Numbered from the stretch's first letter, positions 24,410 through 36,983 are shown. The stretch: DNA of 64,000 nt from Berberis thunbergii (GCA_003290165.1 QNQO01000202.1:1116001-1180000), one strand, 5' to 3'. Notes: generated by a model not told the origin, from the letters alone. Program-made: numbers and translations.

Positions 24410-25560
24410 ATAGACAAATTCAGAGGATTATCCAAACGAAAAAGAACAGGTGCTAATTACATACGCCAAGAAGACTTGTTGTTTTACATGTAACATTTCC
24501 CGGTCTCTACTGGGCTTACCCCATAAGCATGTTTGGACTACATGTCCCAACCTCTCGCTATGCTTATTTAGACCACATGAATATGATTACACCAAGAAGG
24601 AATGAAACTTACAACTGATGCAGTCGTTTTTTGCTCCATGCTTTGACCTGGACCTGCAAACCTGCTGACTTGCAAAAGGAACACATGTGAGCCACAGACC
24701 ACCGTTGTGATGGCCGATTGCACTCTGATGCTAAAGTCAGACATCTGAGGAAGGTGTAACAATGTAAACAGAGAATTTGTAGCATACCTTAGCTTACCAA
24801 CCTCATGTCTTATTTATAGTGCAGGAGTCTTGGTTTAACCAGGCCATCGATTGCGTAGTTTAGGAAAGAAGATCTTCGTAGAGATCATTATCTAATTAGG
24901 AGTCATGCTATAGAAGGAGGTTTTATGTTAGCCTGTGCTCCTAGATACACGGGAAATAGTTCGCGTTTCGAGAGTAGTCTATAGGTAGAAGTCTCCATAT
25001 GTGATACATACTCTTGAATTTACTTCCTAGTTGGAAGCAATGAGTCACTGTACTTGCCCGTCTGAAGTTGATCATTGAGATACTTGCCTTAGCAAGGTTT
25101 ACGAGTATTGAGAATAGTTCTGAGACATGTGGGCTTAGCAGGCTGTAAGAATTTGGGTCTACTTGGAGGACTGCATTGGGTGGGAATAGAATCGCATGGG
25201 TTGGATCAGTGTTGAGCTGGCACTAAGTCCTATCTTTCCTCGAGATCATCATGACATGTGTACAGCACAGAGTTGGGACCGTTTTGGTGTATCATTAGCT
25301 ACTCATTCGAGTTAGTAAGCCATCACATCGATTCACTAAGTCATTTCTTGAAAAGATACGCCGCTCATAATGATTGAGTCTGAATCGTTGCTTGAGCCGC
25401 GCGCTTCATTAATTGAATGTGCGTCAATTCAGTGGAAAAGAGGCAGGAATCCCTTCTCTATTTTGGACATCCTTTGTGCGAAGACTAAGTCTTCTATTTT
25501 CTTGCTTTTAGAGATCTTGCTCTGTCCATCTTCTGATTGAAAAGATTGTTCATCTTCATT

Positions 25561-27205
25561 ATGGCTCAACAAAACTATCTTGATGATGCAACTTTGGCCA
25601 AGGGCCTTGAGTTTTTTGAATATAGGTTGTTTTCTTAATCATGCCTTGTTGAAATTTGTATGAAGTTCAGGGTCCCTGAGGACCTCCCATTATATGCTCT
25701 GAAGGATGATCAGACACCAATGTTGTCACCGGTGAGGTTCATCTGCTTGCACCACTGAATGCTCCAAACTGGAGTCTATTTTTCTGTTCTGGATGTGATT
25801 TGGGACTTCTTGGACTTCCTTGAAATTCCTTCGGCCAAAATGGGGCCCAATGGGTACATGATCGTTCTTTTCATTTTGATTAAGGTGAAGAAAGGTGGCG
25901 TCCGCATGACTCCGCGGCTGATCCAGTTGCTAACTTCTCCTCAGTTTAACAATTATAATGTTTGTAAAAGAATGTCACCGGCTTTCTTTGAGAAATTTCC
26001 TAATGACTTCAAGTCCTGGCAGAAGTATTGCTTCTTCGCTCTTGCGGATTCAAAGTATTTATAGTTCAAGGGTCGTTCGCTCGAACGTGAGGTCAAGCCA
26101 CTTCGTAAGTGTAGATTTTTCTTCTGATTCCGTTGCGCTTGGTTGTATGCTAATCGTTGCTCGTGTTTCCTCATAGGACAATTTCCCATGACTCTTACCC
26201 TAGAGGAACGAAACACTATGGAGACATTCTGCGACTTACCAATGAAGAAGGTGGTGGAGGTCATATGTGTTCCCAACTTTATTCGCAGTGGGCTGTTGAA
26301 CAACTGGCATGAGGCTCCACTCTTTACCGATCGTTGTGAGTAAACTCTGAAGGTGGAACCCCTTTTAGGAAAAGGAAAGCTGCCGGAGTCAAGGTTCTTG
26401 ATTCGTTTGATGTGAAAAATTTGTCTGAGACGCTTGCCTCCTTTGAGAATTTGAAGAAGTCACGTGTTAGAATTGGGTCGTCTTCAAAACGAACCGCTCC
26501 AGTAAGTGAAGAGCGTGAGCCTGATTGACCCCTCAGAGCGAAGGCTGATGTATCTAGCTTGGAGAGGGACCATCCGTGATTATAAGGGGTTGAAGATGTA
26601 TTGCATCTTAGTGTCGCACAGGAAGCTCGGAGCGAGCAGTTGATGCTTGTTGCAATGGGGCTTCTACTAGTGCCAATCCACTCGGGATTGTTCCAATAAA
26701 ATGGTTCACGTGAGAGGATTCACCTATGGTTCTGGAACCCGATCGTCCCATTGATAGGCTATCCAATAGTGGCCGTGGTGACACAAGCCAAGTTTCTCAT
26801 AGTCCTCATTGTTCCTCATCTCACTCTAGGCTATATCACAAGGTGTTGGAAGGTCCTTTGGACAACTTATTGCCTTCTCTTCATCCGGATCCTGCAAAGT
26901 CATCTCGTACTAAGGGGTCGACTGCTGGCGACAAAGGAAATGTTGCAAAGGAGGGCATGGGAACAATGGTGACTACAAAGGGTGGTGCTGGCGTAATTCC
27001 TAATCTAGGAGAGCTTCATCCGGATGTGTGGATAAGTTTGTTTGCCCTGGACTTAGTAAATATAAGTACTCAGGTTTGGCAGCATGAGGTTGATGTAGAC
27101 TATGCTTTGAAGATGCATAAAAGCAGGCGTCATAAATGGCTAATGGATCACGCTCCAAAACCCGAAGAGGATACGCTAGAGAGGGGTGTGGATAAGGGTT
27201 TCTAA
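25561..27205 (+). pseudogene. Gag-like gene of a 'putative gypsy type transposon' family, copy A
   Basis: Starts MAQQNYLDDATLAKGLEFFE, then in-frame TAA at 25636-25638. The same frame continues with KFRVPEDLPLYALKDDQTPM and LQTGVYFSVLDVIWDFLDFL, the plant retroelement gag-like N-terminal domain annotated as putative gypsy type transposon (Transposase_28-like). A second stop follows LHH. Further frames give FRKRK..GVKVLDSFDVKNLSET and finally 26726-27205, with an acidic C-terminal region (NLGELHPDVWISLFALDLVN). A probable intron lies at about 26105-26176 (gtaagt..catag). No protease, RT or integrase follows, so this is a non-autonomous relic. Copies stand at 57869, 62550 and, truncated, at 14240. 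Confidence 0.6.
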
Positions 27206-28379
27206 GATCTATAAATATTTTTCAAGTAATCCTTGTTTACATTGAGAATTCTTGATGTGTAATTTCTTGATTTTTTTTTTTCATATCTTCAACAATTCGG
27301 CAAACATGGAGAATCAGGTTGATTGTACCGTGAGACTTGGTTTACCCGGTTGTAACGGTGACCATGGTGACAATCCTAAAGACAATAAAGCCAAAAAGGT
27401 ATTTTTATTAAAATTTTGAATTTGATCTTAAGGTGTGTATGGTTTTAAGGGAAAATTATCATGGAAAAACTATGTAATGAGAAGAGATGGGGGAGAAGGT
27501 GGAAAAAAAAGTTATGCAACATGAGGTTGAGAATGATTCATTTTGGCAAATATTCTCTTAAGAAATGAGCTTCGTAAACATTAGCAACAATTTTGTATCA
27601 AAACAAGAAGATAGAAATCATTATAATAATCATTCTCCTTATATTTCTTATTCTCCTCCGTCAATCCCTTTTCAATTCTGACAAATTTCTAGAAACATTT
27701 TACCCTTGAACCAAGCACATCCTTAAATTTTAAGGGTTTTTGTGTGTGTGTGTGAGCACATATAACTATAGATATTGTCAAGGTGTATACATTCTTATCC
27801 ACAATTTTAGTTTTGATACGATGTTTAATTATCATGAATGCTAAGAATGACATGGAATGAATTGGAAAAATCTTGTTCAAACAAAATAAGGCATGTTGTT
27901 TGTATTAGCGGAGTAAATGGAAGTAATTGACGAAATATGGATGTCGGTAAATTGATTCAACATATTAAATTAAGAACTTGTCACTACTGGATCCATCACA
28001 CTTCTACTGATATTTTCATAAATATTTCCTTAGTAGCAAAGGGACAGAAGTTCGCTCAATGTTTGCAATTGATCAATCAAGAAAGGGGCATTGAAATACA
28101 TTTCGCTTTGAAGACATAGCAATGAGGGGATTGGGATTATTCTCTTTGCTTTGTCTATTATGATCTATTTTGTACACGAGATTTTAAGTATATCGTGGAA
28201 GGGTAAATGATAAACAATTTAGGTCTTTAGTTCTCAATAAGTAGGAAAGCCTTTTTGGCTATTTTTTAAAGTCCAAACCTACGAAGAGATCCTAATGTCA
28301 TCTTTTTCTAAGAAAATCAAGATAATGTATCCAACGTTTCGGAGCCTTAGGGGGGTGTATTGTATCTGGATTTTGTGGG

Positions 28380-28575
28380 CAATTCAATAAATTCTATGGA
28401 TTCTGAAAATCCAAGTGTATTCAATTTGGATTTTAAAAAGTCCACAAAAGTCTAGGGGTATTCAATCAGGATTTTAAAAAGTCTTTCTGAAATCCAAAAA
28501 GTCTAGGGGTATTCAATATGGATTTCAGAAAGTCCACAAAAGTTTTAGGGTATTCAAAGTATCATTCATATTTAT
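28380..28575 (+). repeat. Subterminal tandem repeats of the PIF/Harbinger element
   Basis: Four to five units of roughly gtctaggggtattcaatNNgg followed by attttaaaaagtc, directly inside the left inverted repeat. They are likely remnants of transposase-binding sites. The same block is present at 60705-60890. Confidence 0.7.
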
Positions 28576-29289
28576 GGATTTGGAAAAGCATGGATTCTCA
28601 TGGACTTTGTAGTGTTAGGTATAAATAACAAAGTTCAATAGTTTGTCAGCCGGCCTCTATATCAAAGATTTCAACGTGAAAAAAAGTCTCCCAAAATTCT
28701 TCCTTGTGCTAGCCGCGAAGAGGTTGGTTCTCATCCTCTTGTTTTCTCGATTCCTTTTCTATCTTTGCATAATGTGTAGAGCCGTCTTCTTTGAATGTAT
28801 GCATATTCGATATTTTTATAAATCGTGACCACATGAATACTTCAAAATCTATGTGCTTTAAGCTAACGTGGACAAAAATAATAAGTTTATGAGAAATCTT
28901 TGGTTTCGTAGCAGGTGGACACTAAAACTAAAAACTCATCAACAAATTGGATTTCACAGACCCTTTTTGTAGTTTAAATCATCGATATTAGTGCAAGTTC
29001 AAGAGAACATTTTAATTAACACAATTTTATTATTATTATTTTAAAGTTTTCCATTTACATAAGTAGCTATCCAACCACAAACCAACCATCCATCCAATCC
29101 AACACTCCCAAATAACACAAATCAAGAGGTTTTTGTCTCCCATTGTTGCACGAGTCACGACACGAATTGGGATATGGGTCTATTTTGAGATGATTTGTCA
29201 CCAAAATCAAATCTCTTTAAAATGATCTTCTAAGTATTCATAGTTGCACCGTTGATGATTTTGGGTTAGGGTTTGGATTAAGGGTCTAT

Positions 29290-29470
29290 AAATCTGAAAG
29301 TTGTGTTATTAAATATGAATTTAAGGGTCTATAAATCTGAATTTATAAATCTGGAAGTTGTGTTATTAAATCTAGATTTAAGGGTTTATAAATCTGGATT
29401 TAAGGGTCTATAAATTTGGAAGTTGGATTAAGGGTCTATAAATCTGGATTTAGGGATTAGTATATTTGGT
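29290..29470. repeat. Short tandem repeat taagggtctataaatctgga, inside Harbinger
   Basis: About six imperfect copies of a 20-25-bp unit, interleaved with agttgtgttattaaat. The paralogous copy at 61590-61750 has fewer units. An (AT)n tract follows at 29549-29570. Confidence 0.75.
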
Positions 29471-29968
29471 TACAATCCCTTGCATATATGTTTTTGACAT
29501 CGGTTATCTTCTCAGGTATGTTTTTTATGGTTAATTGGATCATATATGCTATATATATATATATATATATGATATTTTGCTATAGTTGGTTGCGTATGAC
29601 TAGTTATGTAACTATGGTTTGACTTCCATGTGTTTGGATCATGATTGGACCATATAAGTTGATCATGGTTCGAACATGTATGTTTGTATATAAACTGTAA
29701 TGTGTAAATATCCTACTACATGTCTTCATTAGAGGTTGAACAATAGTCATATGAATTCATTAGAGGTTAAACAATAGTCATAAAACGTTCATCAAATTCT
29801 AATTAGATATGACATATAGCATATAGGCATAACTATACATGCTTCATGTAGTGATGATAGATTAGCTTCATGCATTTAGTGATCATATAGAGGAATGAAA
29901 CTACTTTCGAGTTGTGTCTGATACAGTAGCATATATTTGCTTCATAAAATACATGTTGTAATACACAG

Positions 29969-30981
29969 ATGGGAGATTCACAAGGTAAAGGTAAACGAAA
30001 AGATTATAAAAATTGGACTGTGGAAGAGAGCAATGCTTTGCTCCAGCTCATGGTTGAAGGCGCCATGATTGGGTTCAGGGATACTAATGGTGTTATAAGT
30101 AAAACAACCGTAGAGACAAAGTTACTTCCAAAACTTAAGGAGAAAATTAGTAAGGAGATAACTTATAGCCAATATCAAAGCCGAGTGAAATGGTTTTAAA
30201 AAGCAATACAGCAATTACTCTTAGCTTATGCGCCACAATTCTGGGTTTGGATGGGACCCGATCACAAAGAGATTCACTACGCCTGATGAAGTATGGGCAG
30301 ACTATTTGAAGGTGGGTTAAAAATCTTGAATTTTTATTCTATTTTACACCTTAATTTTTTTTACTCTTTAACATCTTAACTTTCTTTATATTTTGAATCT
30401 TTTTTTCAGTCACATCCAGCGCATGCGCACTTTCAGTCAGAAACTTTTGCAGACTATGAGGATTTGAATATTGCAGTTGGTAATGAAACTGCAACTGGGA
30501 TGGGTCAATAGGTCTAGGTGATGATACAGTTGCCACAACATATGATGAAGAAGGAAATGGATCTTGGGAATTTGGTGGTATGGATGACTTGGTCTTTGAT
30601 CAAGACAACAATGCATTTGTGCAAAGTGAAAATGCAAATGATGCACCACAAAGCAGAGCTCATGGCAAAAGAAGTAGAGTTGATTATGAACAAAGTAGGA
30701 ACTCAAAAGGGGTAGCTACTCAAGTTGCAGTTCTGGAAAACTTATCAAGTGGTTTTGGTGAAATTGTCACCAGTTTTAAAAATATTTGTGGCATAATGGA
30801 GAAGAGAGAATCAATGAACAACGAATGTTGGATTGCTATTCAAGAGACCCCAGGATTGAATAATGGTGCTCAGTTTTTTGCGCTTAGTTTTCTTAACACT
30901 AAAACAAAGCAAGACACCTTCTTGAAGATGAGTCCAGACCAAAGACTTGACTGGATTTCTTGGGCACAAAGGGATGCATAA
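29969..30981 (+). pseudogene. Harbinger ORF1: Myb/SANT-like DNA-binding protein
   Basis: Begins MGDSQGKGKRKDYKNWTVEE with the tryptophan-spaced Myb/SANT-like fold (NWTVEESNALLQLMVEGA.., QSRVKWF). A one-base insertion at about 30197 turns KWFKKQYSNYSQLM into a stop. A probable intron lies at about 30312-30409. A second frame change occurs near 30495. The C-terminal part 30580-30981 is open and ends MSPDQRLDWISWAQRDA, typical of these proteins. In PIF/Harbinger elements this protein helps the nuclease reach the transposon ends. Broken, so not active. Confidence 0.82.
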
Positions 30982-31236
30982 AATTAATAAGCTACAGGCC
31001 ATTTGGATTTTAAGTCATGTAGTTTGATACTTTTTTATATGCATAAGGCTAAATACTGTGTGTTGATTTCATTTTGCAAGTGATGATTTTTAATTTGGTT
31101 GTGTTGAATGATTTGATTTTGTTGAATGTTGGATTGCGATTTCATGTCACTACCTTCCTTGTTATCTTTTTTTTTGGTCAGATATCTGTCTTGTTCTCTA
31201 ATGTCTAATATACTTGCTTTGATAGCAATCTGTGAA

Positions 31237-32561
31237 ATGGATATGTATGGAGTTGATGAACAAGATGAAGAGTTTTACAAGGCCATGAGAATTTTATTAA
31301 CGGCAATACAAGCAGTGATTTATGTGCTATATAATCTTGTGCCCAATATAAGTGATGAACGTATTAGACGTCCATTGACTTGACGACCAGTGACATCAAA
31401 TGGATACATATACATGAATAAGTTATTGGATGGAGACCCACATATCTTTCGGGATGTCTACAGAATGTATCCTGAAGTGTTTCAAAAATTATGTGTCATC
31501 ATACAAGAGAAAACACCTCTACGGAGTACTAGATATATTTGTGTTGAAGAAATGCTTGCGACCTTTTTACTAGTTGTCGGTCAAAACAATCGATATAGTG
31601 AACCTCGAATGGTATTCAAGCGAACTCATTTTATTGTTAGCAGAAGTTTCAACAAAATCTTGAAGAGCTTGAATACAATAGCTCCAGTGTTCATGGCTAA
31701 ACCACCACTACCTGATACCACACCACCTAACATAAGAGAAAGTACAAGGTTTTATCCTTTCTTTAAGGTACGCAATGTAAGTTTTATAGCAAATATTTAT
31801 ATCACTGTATTGCTTTAATATTGTTTCTTTTCTTTTTTTTGTACATATGTTGTAATTATTTTTCTTTTTTCTCAAGATTGTATTGGAGCTATTGATGGCA
31901 CACATATTCCTGCAACGGTTGTTGGACGTGAGGTCAGAAGATTTAGGAACCGTCATGGGAAACTATCACAAAATGTTTTAGCAACTTGCAACTTTGATTT
32001 ACAATTCATATATGTGCTTAGTGGATGGGAGGGTTGCTCATGATTCGAAAGTGTTAAATGATGTTATTTCTAGACGAAATGGACTCAAAATACCATCAGG
32101 TATAATTTTACGTGCATTAAAAATGTATCAAACTTATTGAATTTTATACCATATAGTATAAAGTATAAACATACTAATTGCACATTTTTTATGATCAGGT
32201 AAATATTACCTTGGAGACTGTGGATTTCCAAAGTGACGTCAATTTTTAGCTCCATTTCGTGGCACTCGATATCATCTCAAAGATTTTAGCGGTCCAGGAA
32301 ACCATCCTGTCAACGCAATTGAGTTATTTAATCTTCGTCATGCTTCATTGAGGAACGTAATTGAGAGAATATTTGGAGTATTCAAGTCGCGGTTTACAAT
32401 TTTCAAATCAGCACCACCATTTCCTTACAAGACACAAGCGGAGCTTGTTTTGGCATGTGCAGGATTGCATAATTTTCTTCGACAAGAATGTCGTTCAGAT
32501 GAATTTCCTCCTGAACCAGAAAATGGTTCGGTAGAGAATGATTAAGATAATTTTGAATGGG
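31237..32561 (+). pseudogene. Harbinger ORF2: DDE-type nuclease (HARBI1-like transposase)
   Basis: Starts about 31237 (MDMYGVDEQDEEFYK). The N-terminal part includes HIFRDVYRMYPEVFQKLC and EEMLATFLLVVGQNNRYSE. After a probable intron (about 31769-31876) comes CIGAIDGTHIPA with the first catalytic Asp, then the GCSHDSKVL segment with the second, and NVIERIFGVFKSRF with the Glu. Stops interrupt it: TGA at 31381, TGA inside GFPK-stop-RQFLAPFRGTRYHL at about 32235, and TAA after GSVEND. The intron acceptor also appears shifted by one base. The catalytic residues remain recognisable, but no full protein can be made. Confidence 0.87.
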
Positions 32562-33710
32562 ATGATATTCAAACCCAAGAGCAGCAAAGAGAAAATGCTA
32601 ATCAATGGAGAATGAGTATTGCTAATCAAATGTGGGCAGCAGCTCAAGCAAACGTCAATGTTGCTAACAATGACAATGAAGAAAGTGACCATGATCATGA
32701 AGGAGAAGAATGATCATAATACAATTTTATGGACGTTTACTTCTTATTTTAAAGATGCTAATTAACGACCTTTTCTTTTTCTAGTTTTTCTAGCACATGT
32801 ATCTCTCACTTTTGTTAATTATATGCGAACGTTTTTTTTTCATCACTATTTACCAACTTCTTTTTTATCTTGCAAATAATTAGAAATCTGTAAAAGTCGT
32901 TTATACAAAGTCCGTGGATTTTCATAAATCTCTAGAAAGTTTATAGCAAAAGTGTATGAATTTAAGAAATCAGCAGAAGTCTGTGGACAATTTAAAGAGT
33001 CCGTGGACTTTTCAAATTATTTATCAATTCCATAAGAATCCATATACAATACACCCCTCTAAGTGTTAAAGTCATGTTTTTCACTTTTTAACCATCGAAA
33101 CTATTTATTCTTCTTAATCACGAACAAGGTCTATTTTCATTTTGTTTCGCAATTCTTTAATTACCAAATTTAACCATTGGTTTCATGCCGTGTACTCAGG
33201 TTGGCCCATCTTAACTTCTTGTTACTTTTTTCTTTTACTTTAGTGTATTTATTAACTAAACTAAATTTAGGAATAAAAAATTCAGCTCAATAGATCCTAA
33301 CTTCCTCGATATGCTTTTAAGATAATTTTTCATTGATTTGGAAAGGACGCCAAAACCAATTCAAATAGAAAATGCATGTTATGCGGCACAACAAAAAGTC
33401 CAAGTTGGAGGAAAAGAGGTAATTCTCATATGTTATGTAACTAGAAGACATTACTATTATTTTCTTTATCTTTTCCTTGGATCCTTTCTTTCTTGTCATC
33501 ATTTCAATATATTTCAATATTCTTTATGGGATTTATTGCCTGACAACATTATAAATGCGGTCAATACCACTTGCCAATCCAAACTTTCTTATTATGAGTA
33601 CCGTTGATTCGGTATATGAATAACTATTTTCCAATTTCTATTTTTTTTTTTAATTTCAGATTTTATGTAATGGTTGTGGGCTTAAGTATAGAAGACAAAT
33701 GGACAAGTGA

Positions 33711-34845
33711 TGGAGAGACGAGAAGCCCAGATTGCCAACTTCCTATGTAGGATCTATTATATTGGGGTTTAGGTTTCAAAGTTGAACTCTAGGATGATAA
33801 GTTAAGGACTTATAAAGCCTTATCTATGATAAAAACCTTTTATTATTTGATGCTTAAATTCTTGCTTCGAGTTTTAAATTATGATGGCATTGAGGTTGTA
33901 TTTGAATTTCTGAGAATCTTATATAAGCTCTGATAATGTGCCAAGTAAAATATATCTCCCTCTCTACCTATATATGGAAGACCACGTGATTTTTCTCTAG
34001 CATAGACTACCCTTGGTACTAAATCACATAAATGTGATAATCCAACACACTTAAGTAATCATCATCAAGATGAATTTAATCTTGTTGTTTTTCATAGAAT
34101 ATTTTTCTCTCATCCCTCATTTCTTTCTCTTTGAGAAGCATTATGTAACACACATATCCAGGGACAGAGCAACATTCTCAAACACTTGTAATAATTTGCA
34201 GCCGTAAGATTCTGAAGTGTGTTTTACTTAAAAAAAAACTTTTCTTGATGCCCATGCACATACGATCCATTATTGCTATAACTAAGAACGATTTTAGAAG
34301 AATCTAAGAATTTCTTTCAACATATCTAAGGATACTACTTATGACATGTTTATCGTTATAAACTACATAATTTTTTTTTGGACGTTTATAGAAACTTTAT
34401 CAGGCCTAGAATCTTGCTTGAAATCACTTTTCATTTGTTTTTGCTATTCTTTACTTTAAAAAATGTTAATTAAATAAATTACAAGGCTTTTATAGTAACT
34501 ATAAGTTATAATTAGAAAGGGCATATTGGAGTATTATTAGTATATGTCAGTTAAGATAGATGTTAAACCTTGTAGAAGGTCAATAATTAGTGTAATACTA
34601 CAAGACAACAAGTTTTGTTTCTAGTTTGTTTAGATCATTATTGTAAACTCACACTTTTGGTGTGAATTTCAGTACTAGTTAGTTTCAACACCTCACTAAT
34701 AATCATGTTCGAACACAAAGTTTTGATCTAGTTTAGTTTTTACTTTTTTTTCATATATTGAAAGCTATCTTTCCTCTTTTATGTTTCGAAACACTCTAAA
34801 CACATTTGTAAGTTCAAAATTTCTACATATAATTTCTAAGATATA
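33711..34845. other. Intergenic region between the two GATA copies
   Basis: AT-rich; no gene or repeat structure recognised. The part 34228-34380 is matched at the window's right edge (63848-64000), so this region belongs to the duplicated block. Confidence 0.5.
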
Positions 34846-34935
34846 CATATATTTTTCAAGTAATCCTTGTTTATGTTGTGAATTCTTGAGGTGTAATTTT
34901 TTATTGTTATTCATGTCTTTATGAATTTGGCAAAA

Positions 34936-36356
34936 ATGGAGAATCAAGTTGATTGTTCCTTGAGACTAGGTTTACCTAGTGATAACAGTGACCACGGTGA
35001 CAATCCTAAAAACAATAATGCCAAAAAAGGTATTTTTATTTACATTTTGAATTTTATCTTAAGGTGTGTATGGTTTTAAGGGAAAGTTATCATGGAAAAA
35101 CTACAAAATGAGAAGAGATAGTGTAAAAAAAAAATTCTACAACTTGAGGTTGAGGATGATTCGTTTTGGCAAATATTTTCTTAAGAAGTGAGCTTCAAAA
35201 ACATTTGCAGCAATTTAGTATCAAAACAAGAAGATAGAAATAATTACAAAGATCTCTTCTTCTCTCCCGCCAATCCCTTTCTCAATTATGGAAAAATTCT
35301 ACCTTCAGACCAAGCACATCCTTAAATTTTAAGGGTTTTTTTTAATTTGTGTACGCACATATAACTATAGATATTGTCGAAGTGTGTACATCTTATCCAC
35401 AATTTTATTTTTGATATGATGGTTAGTTATCATTAATGCTAAGAATGACATGGAATGAATTGAAAAAATCATGTTCAAACAAAATAAGACATGTTGTTTG
35501 TATTAGCGGAGGAAGTGGAAGTACATGATGAAATATGGATGTCGGTAAATTGATTCAACATGCTGAATTAAGAACTTGTCACTACTAGATCCATCACTCT
35601 TCTACTAATATTAACATAAAAATTTCCTTAGTAGCGAAGGGCCTGAAGTTCGCTCAATATTCTCAATTGATCAATCAATAAAGGGGCATTGAAATACATT
35701 TTCCTTTAAAGACATAGCCATGAGGGGACTGGGATTCTCTCTTTGCTTAGTCTACTATGATTAATTTGTACACGAGATTTTAAGTATATCGTGGAAGGGT
35801 AAATGATTAACAATTTAGGTATTTAGTTTTCAATATATAGGAAAGCTTTTTTGGCTTAAAATCCAAACATATCATGGTGATGGACTACTGTTCCGCATCC
35901 TATCAAATTTTATAATTAATAAAGATATCCTAATGACATCTTTTTCTAAGAAAATCAAGATAATGCATCCAACCTATCAGAGCCTAACTGTTGATGTCAT
36001 GTTTGTCATTTGTAACCATTGAAACCTTTTATTTTTCTTAATCATGAACAAGATCTATTTCATTTTGTTTCGAGTTTTTTAATTATCATTTTTAACCATT
36101 GGTTTCATGTCGTGTACTCAGGTTGGCCCAGCTTTACTTCTTGATACTTTTTTCTTTTACTTCAATGTATTTATTAACTAAACTAAATTTAGGAATAAAA
36201 ATTTCAACTCAATAGATCCTAACTTCCTTGATATGCATTCGTGATAATTTTCCTTGATTTGGAAAGGGCACCAAAACCAATTCAAATAGAAAATGCAAGT
36301 TTATGCGGCGCAACAGAAAGTAAATGTTGGAGGACCGACCCAAAAGGAAAAGAGGT
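34936..36356 (+). pseudogene. Small GATA zinc-finger gene, copy 2
   Basis: Exon 1 34936-35029 is colinear with copy 1 but has six rather than five A's before the donor (94 instead of 93 nt), a frameshift. Exon 2 (about 36274-36356) keeps the longer finger segment CGATESKCWRTDPKGKE, which copy 1 lost, but has a one-base insertion near its first cysteine (tgcaagtttatgcgg). Exon 3 was not found; a MITE begins 48 bp after the exon 2 donor and the following sequence diverges. There is no transposon in intron 1. Copies 1 and 2 each lack what the other keeps, so their common ancestor was probably open through the finger. Confidence 0.75.
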
Positions 36357-36404
36357 AATTCTCATATGTTATGTAACTAGAAGACATTACTATTATTTTC
36401 TTTA

Positions 36405-36596
36405 GAGTGATTCTATGTGTCGAGGGAAAGGGCGAGGAAACCAGCGAGGAAAAGGAGGTGGCGGGGGGTGAACCGTTCACTCCCCTCGAGATGCGCGCGC
36501 CAAAAACATCTCGAGGGGGATGAACGGTTCACCCCCCCGCCACCTCCTTTTCCTCGCTGGTTTCCTCGCTCTTTCCCTCGACATTTAGAATTTCGC
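36405..36596. mobile_element. 192-bp fold-back MITE of MULE type
   Basis: The element is a near-perfect long hairpin: tcgagggaaagggcgagga.. at its left matches ..tcctcgctctttccctcga at its right, around a centre near 36495. Terminal sequences are gagtgattctatgtgtcgag and, inverted, gcgaaattctaaatgtcgag. It is flanked by the 9-bp direct repeat ttttcttta at 36396-36404 and 36597-36605, the target duplication length of Mutator-like elements. The empty site exists in the paralogue (tattattttctttatctttt near 33453-33472). Short frames on both strands here are artefacts of the hairpin. Confidence 0.92.
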
Positions 36597-36605
36597 TTTT
36601 CTTTA

Positions 36606-36983
36606 TCTTTTCCTTCGATCCTTTTTTTCTTGTCAAGTTGGTTTGCATTTTCTTGAGCATAAAACATTTAAAATCAATTTTCATAATCATAAAAGACCAA
36701 GTTTTCTTGACAGAAAAGCACAAATTTTTTTTTTTGAAATAAGAAAAGAAAACACTATGAAAAATTCACCGACTCGTGAATCCTACCCCCAAACCTAATC
36801 CAAACATTGTCTTCAATGTTTAACAAAATAATTTTGACAAATGAATGAAATAAGTACATGAGAGGAGGTTAGAACAGTATTATCGCGGTGAAGATGTTAC
36901 CAATTCTCACAAGTAATCCACCGATGAGAGCTCAGAGAATAAAGAATTGTGGATTAGTTAATAGAGATAGATAAAATACACAC
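36606..36983 (-). other. Left part of Ty3/gypsy relic
   Basis: No gene. It includes cctacccccaaacctaatcc and cattgtcttcaatg, motifs often seen (reversed) in the non-coding 3' part of plant Ty3/gypsy elements of the Tat/Athila group. The junction with the GATA flank cannot be placed exactly. Confidence 0.35.

Larger units (their letters stand above)
22659..25560. other. Duplicated intergenic block (paralogue of 55141-57868)
   Basis: No gene seen. It begins with gatctctctgagtctgatg-type sequence, then a ~48-bp minisatellite, AT-rich sequence, a Helitron-like 3' end near 24409, and the dispersed segment at 24840-25300. A short minus-strand frame at 24077-23823 is matched in the paralogue (56383-56129) but has no recognisable family. 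Confidence 0.6.
28350..33059 (+). mobile_element. PIF/Harbinger DNA transposon, 4.7 kb, defective
   Basis: Ends are inverted repeats: gggggtgtattgtatctgga at 28351 and, reversed, caatacacccctc ending at 33059. Flanks are tta (28347-28349) and taa (33060-33062), close to the 3-bp TWA target duplication of this superfamily. The paralogous GATA copy 2 preserves the unoccupied site cctaactgtt at 35983-35992, which confirms both borders. The element carries the two expected genes, a Myb/SANT-like protein and a DDE nuclease, both broken. Its left 1.6 kb is also present at 60675-62270. Confidence 0.92.
27306..33710 (+). pseudogene. Small GATA zinc-finger gene, copy 1, split by a PIF/Harbinger element
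   Basis: Exon 1 27306-27398 encodes 31 residues beginning MENQVDCTVRLGLPG; the VDCT.RLG motif resembles the N-terminus of HAN/GATA-B-type plant GATA factors. Exon 2 33346-33418 encodes the first half of a GATA finger, RKCMLCGTTKSPSWR. Exon 3 33660-33710 gives ILCNGCGLKYRRQMDK and a stop. Together with copy 2 the finger is C-x2-C-x18-C-x2-C, the plant GATA type that binds WGATAR DNA. Copy 1 lacks 14 bp (ccgacccaaaagga) at the end of exon 2, which puts exon 3 out of frame, and a 4.7-kb transposon occupies intron 1. The assembled protein would be only about 80 aa, much shorter than normal plant GATA factors, so it may itself be a gene fragment. Non-functional as it stands. Confidence 0.75.

Noticed and set aside
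27937..28119. Conserved 60-codon frame MDVGKLIQHI.., present three times
   Set aside because: It lies in the GATA intron, has no partner exons or recognisable domain, and its conservation is explained by recent duplication of the whole block.
36413..36723. Gly/Arg/Ser-rich frames on both strands
   Set aside because: They arise from the two arms of the 192-bp fold-back MITE.
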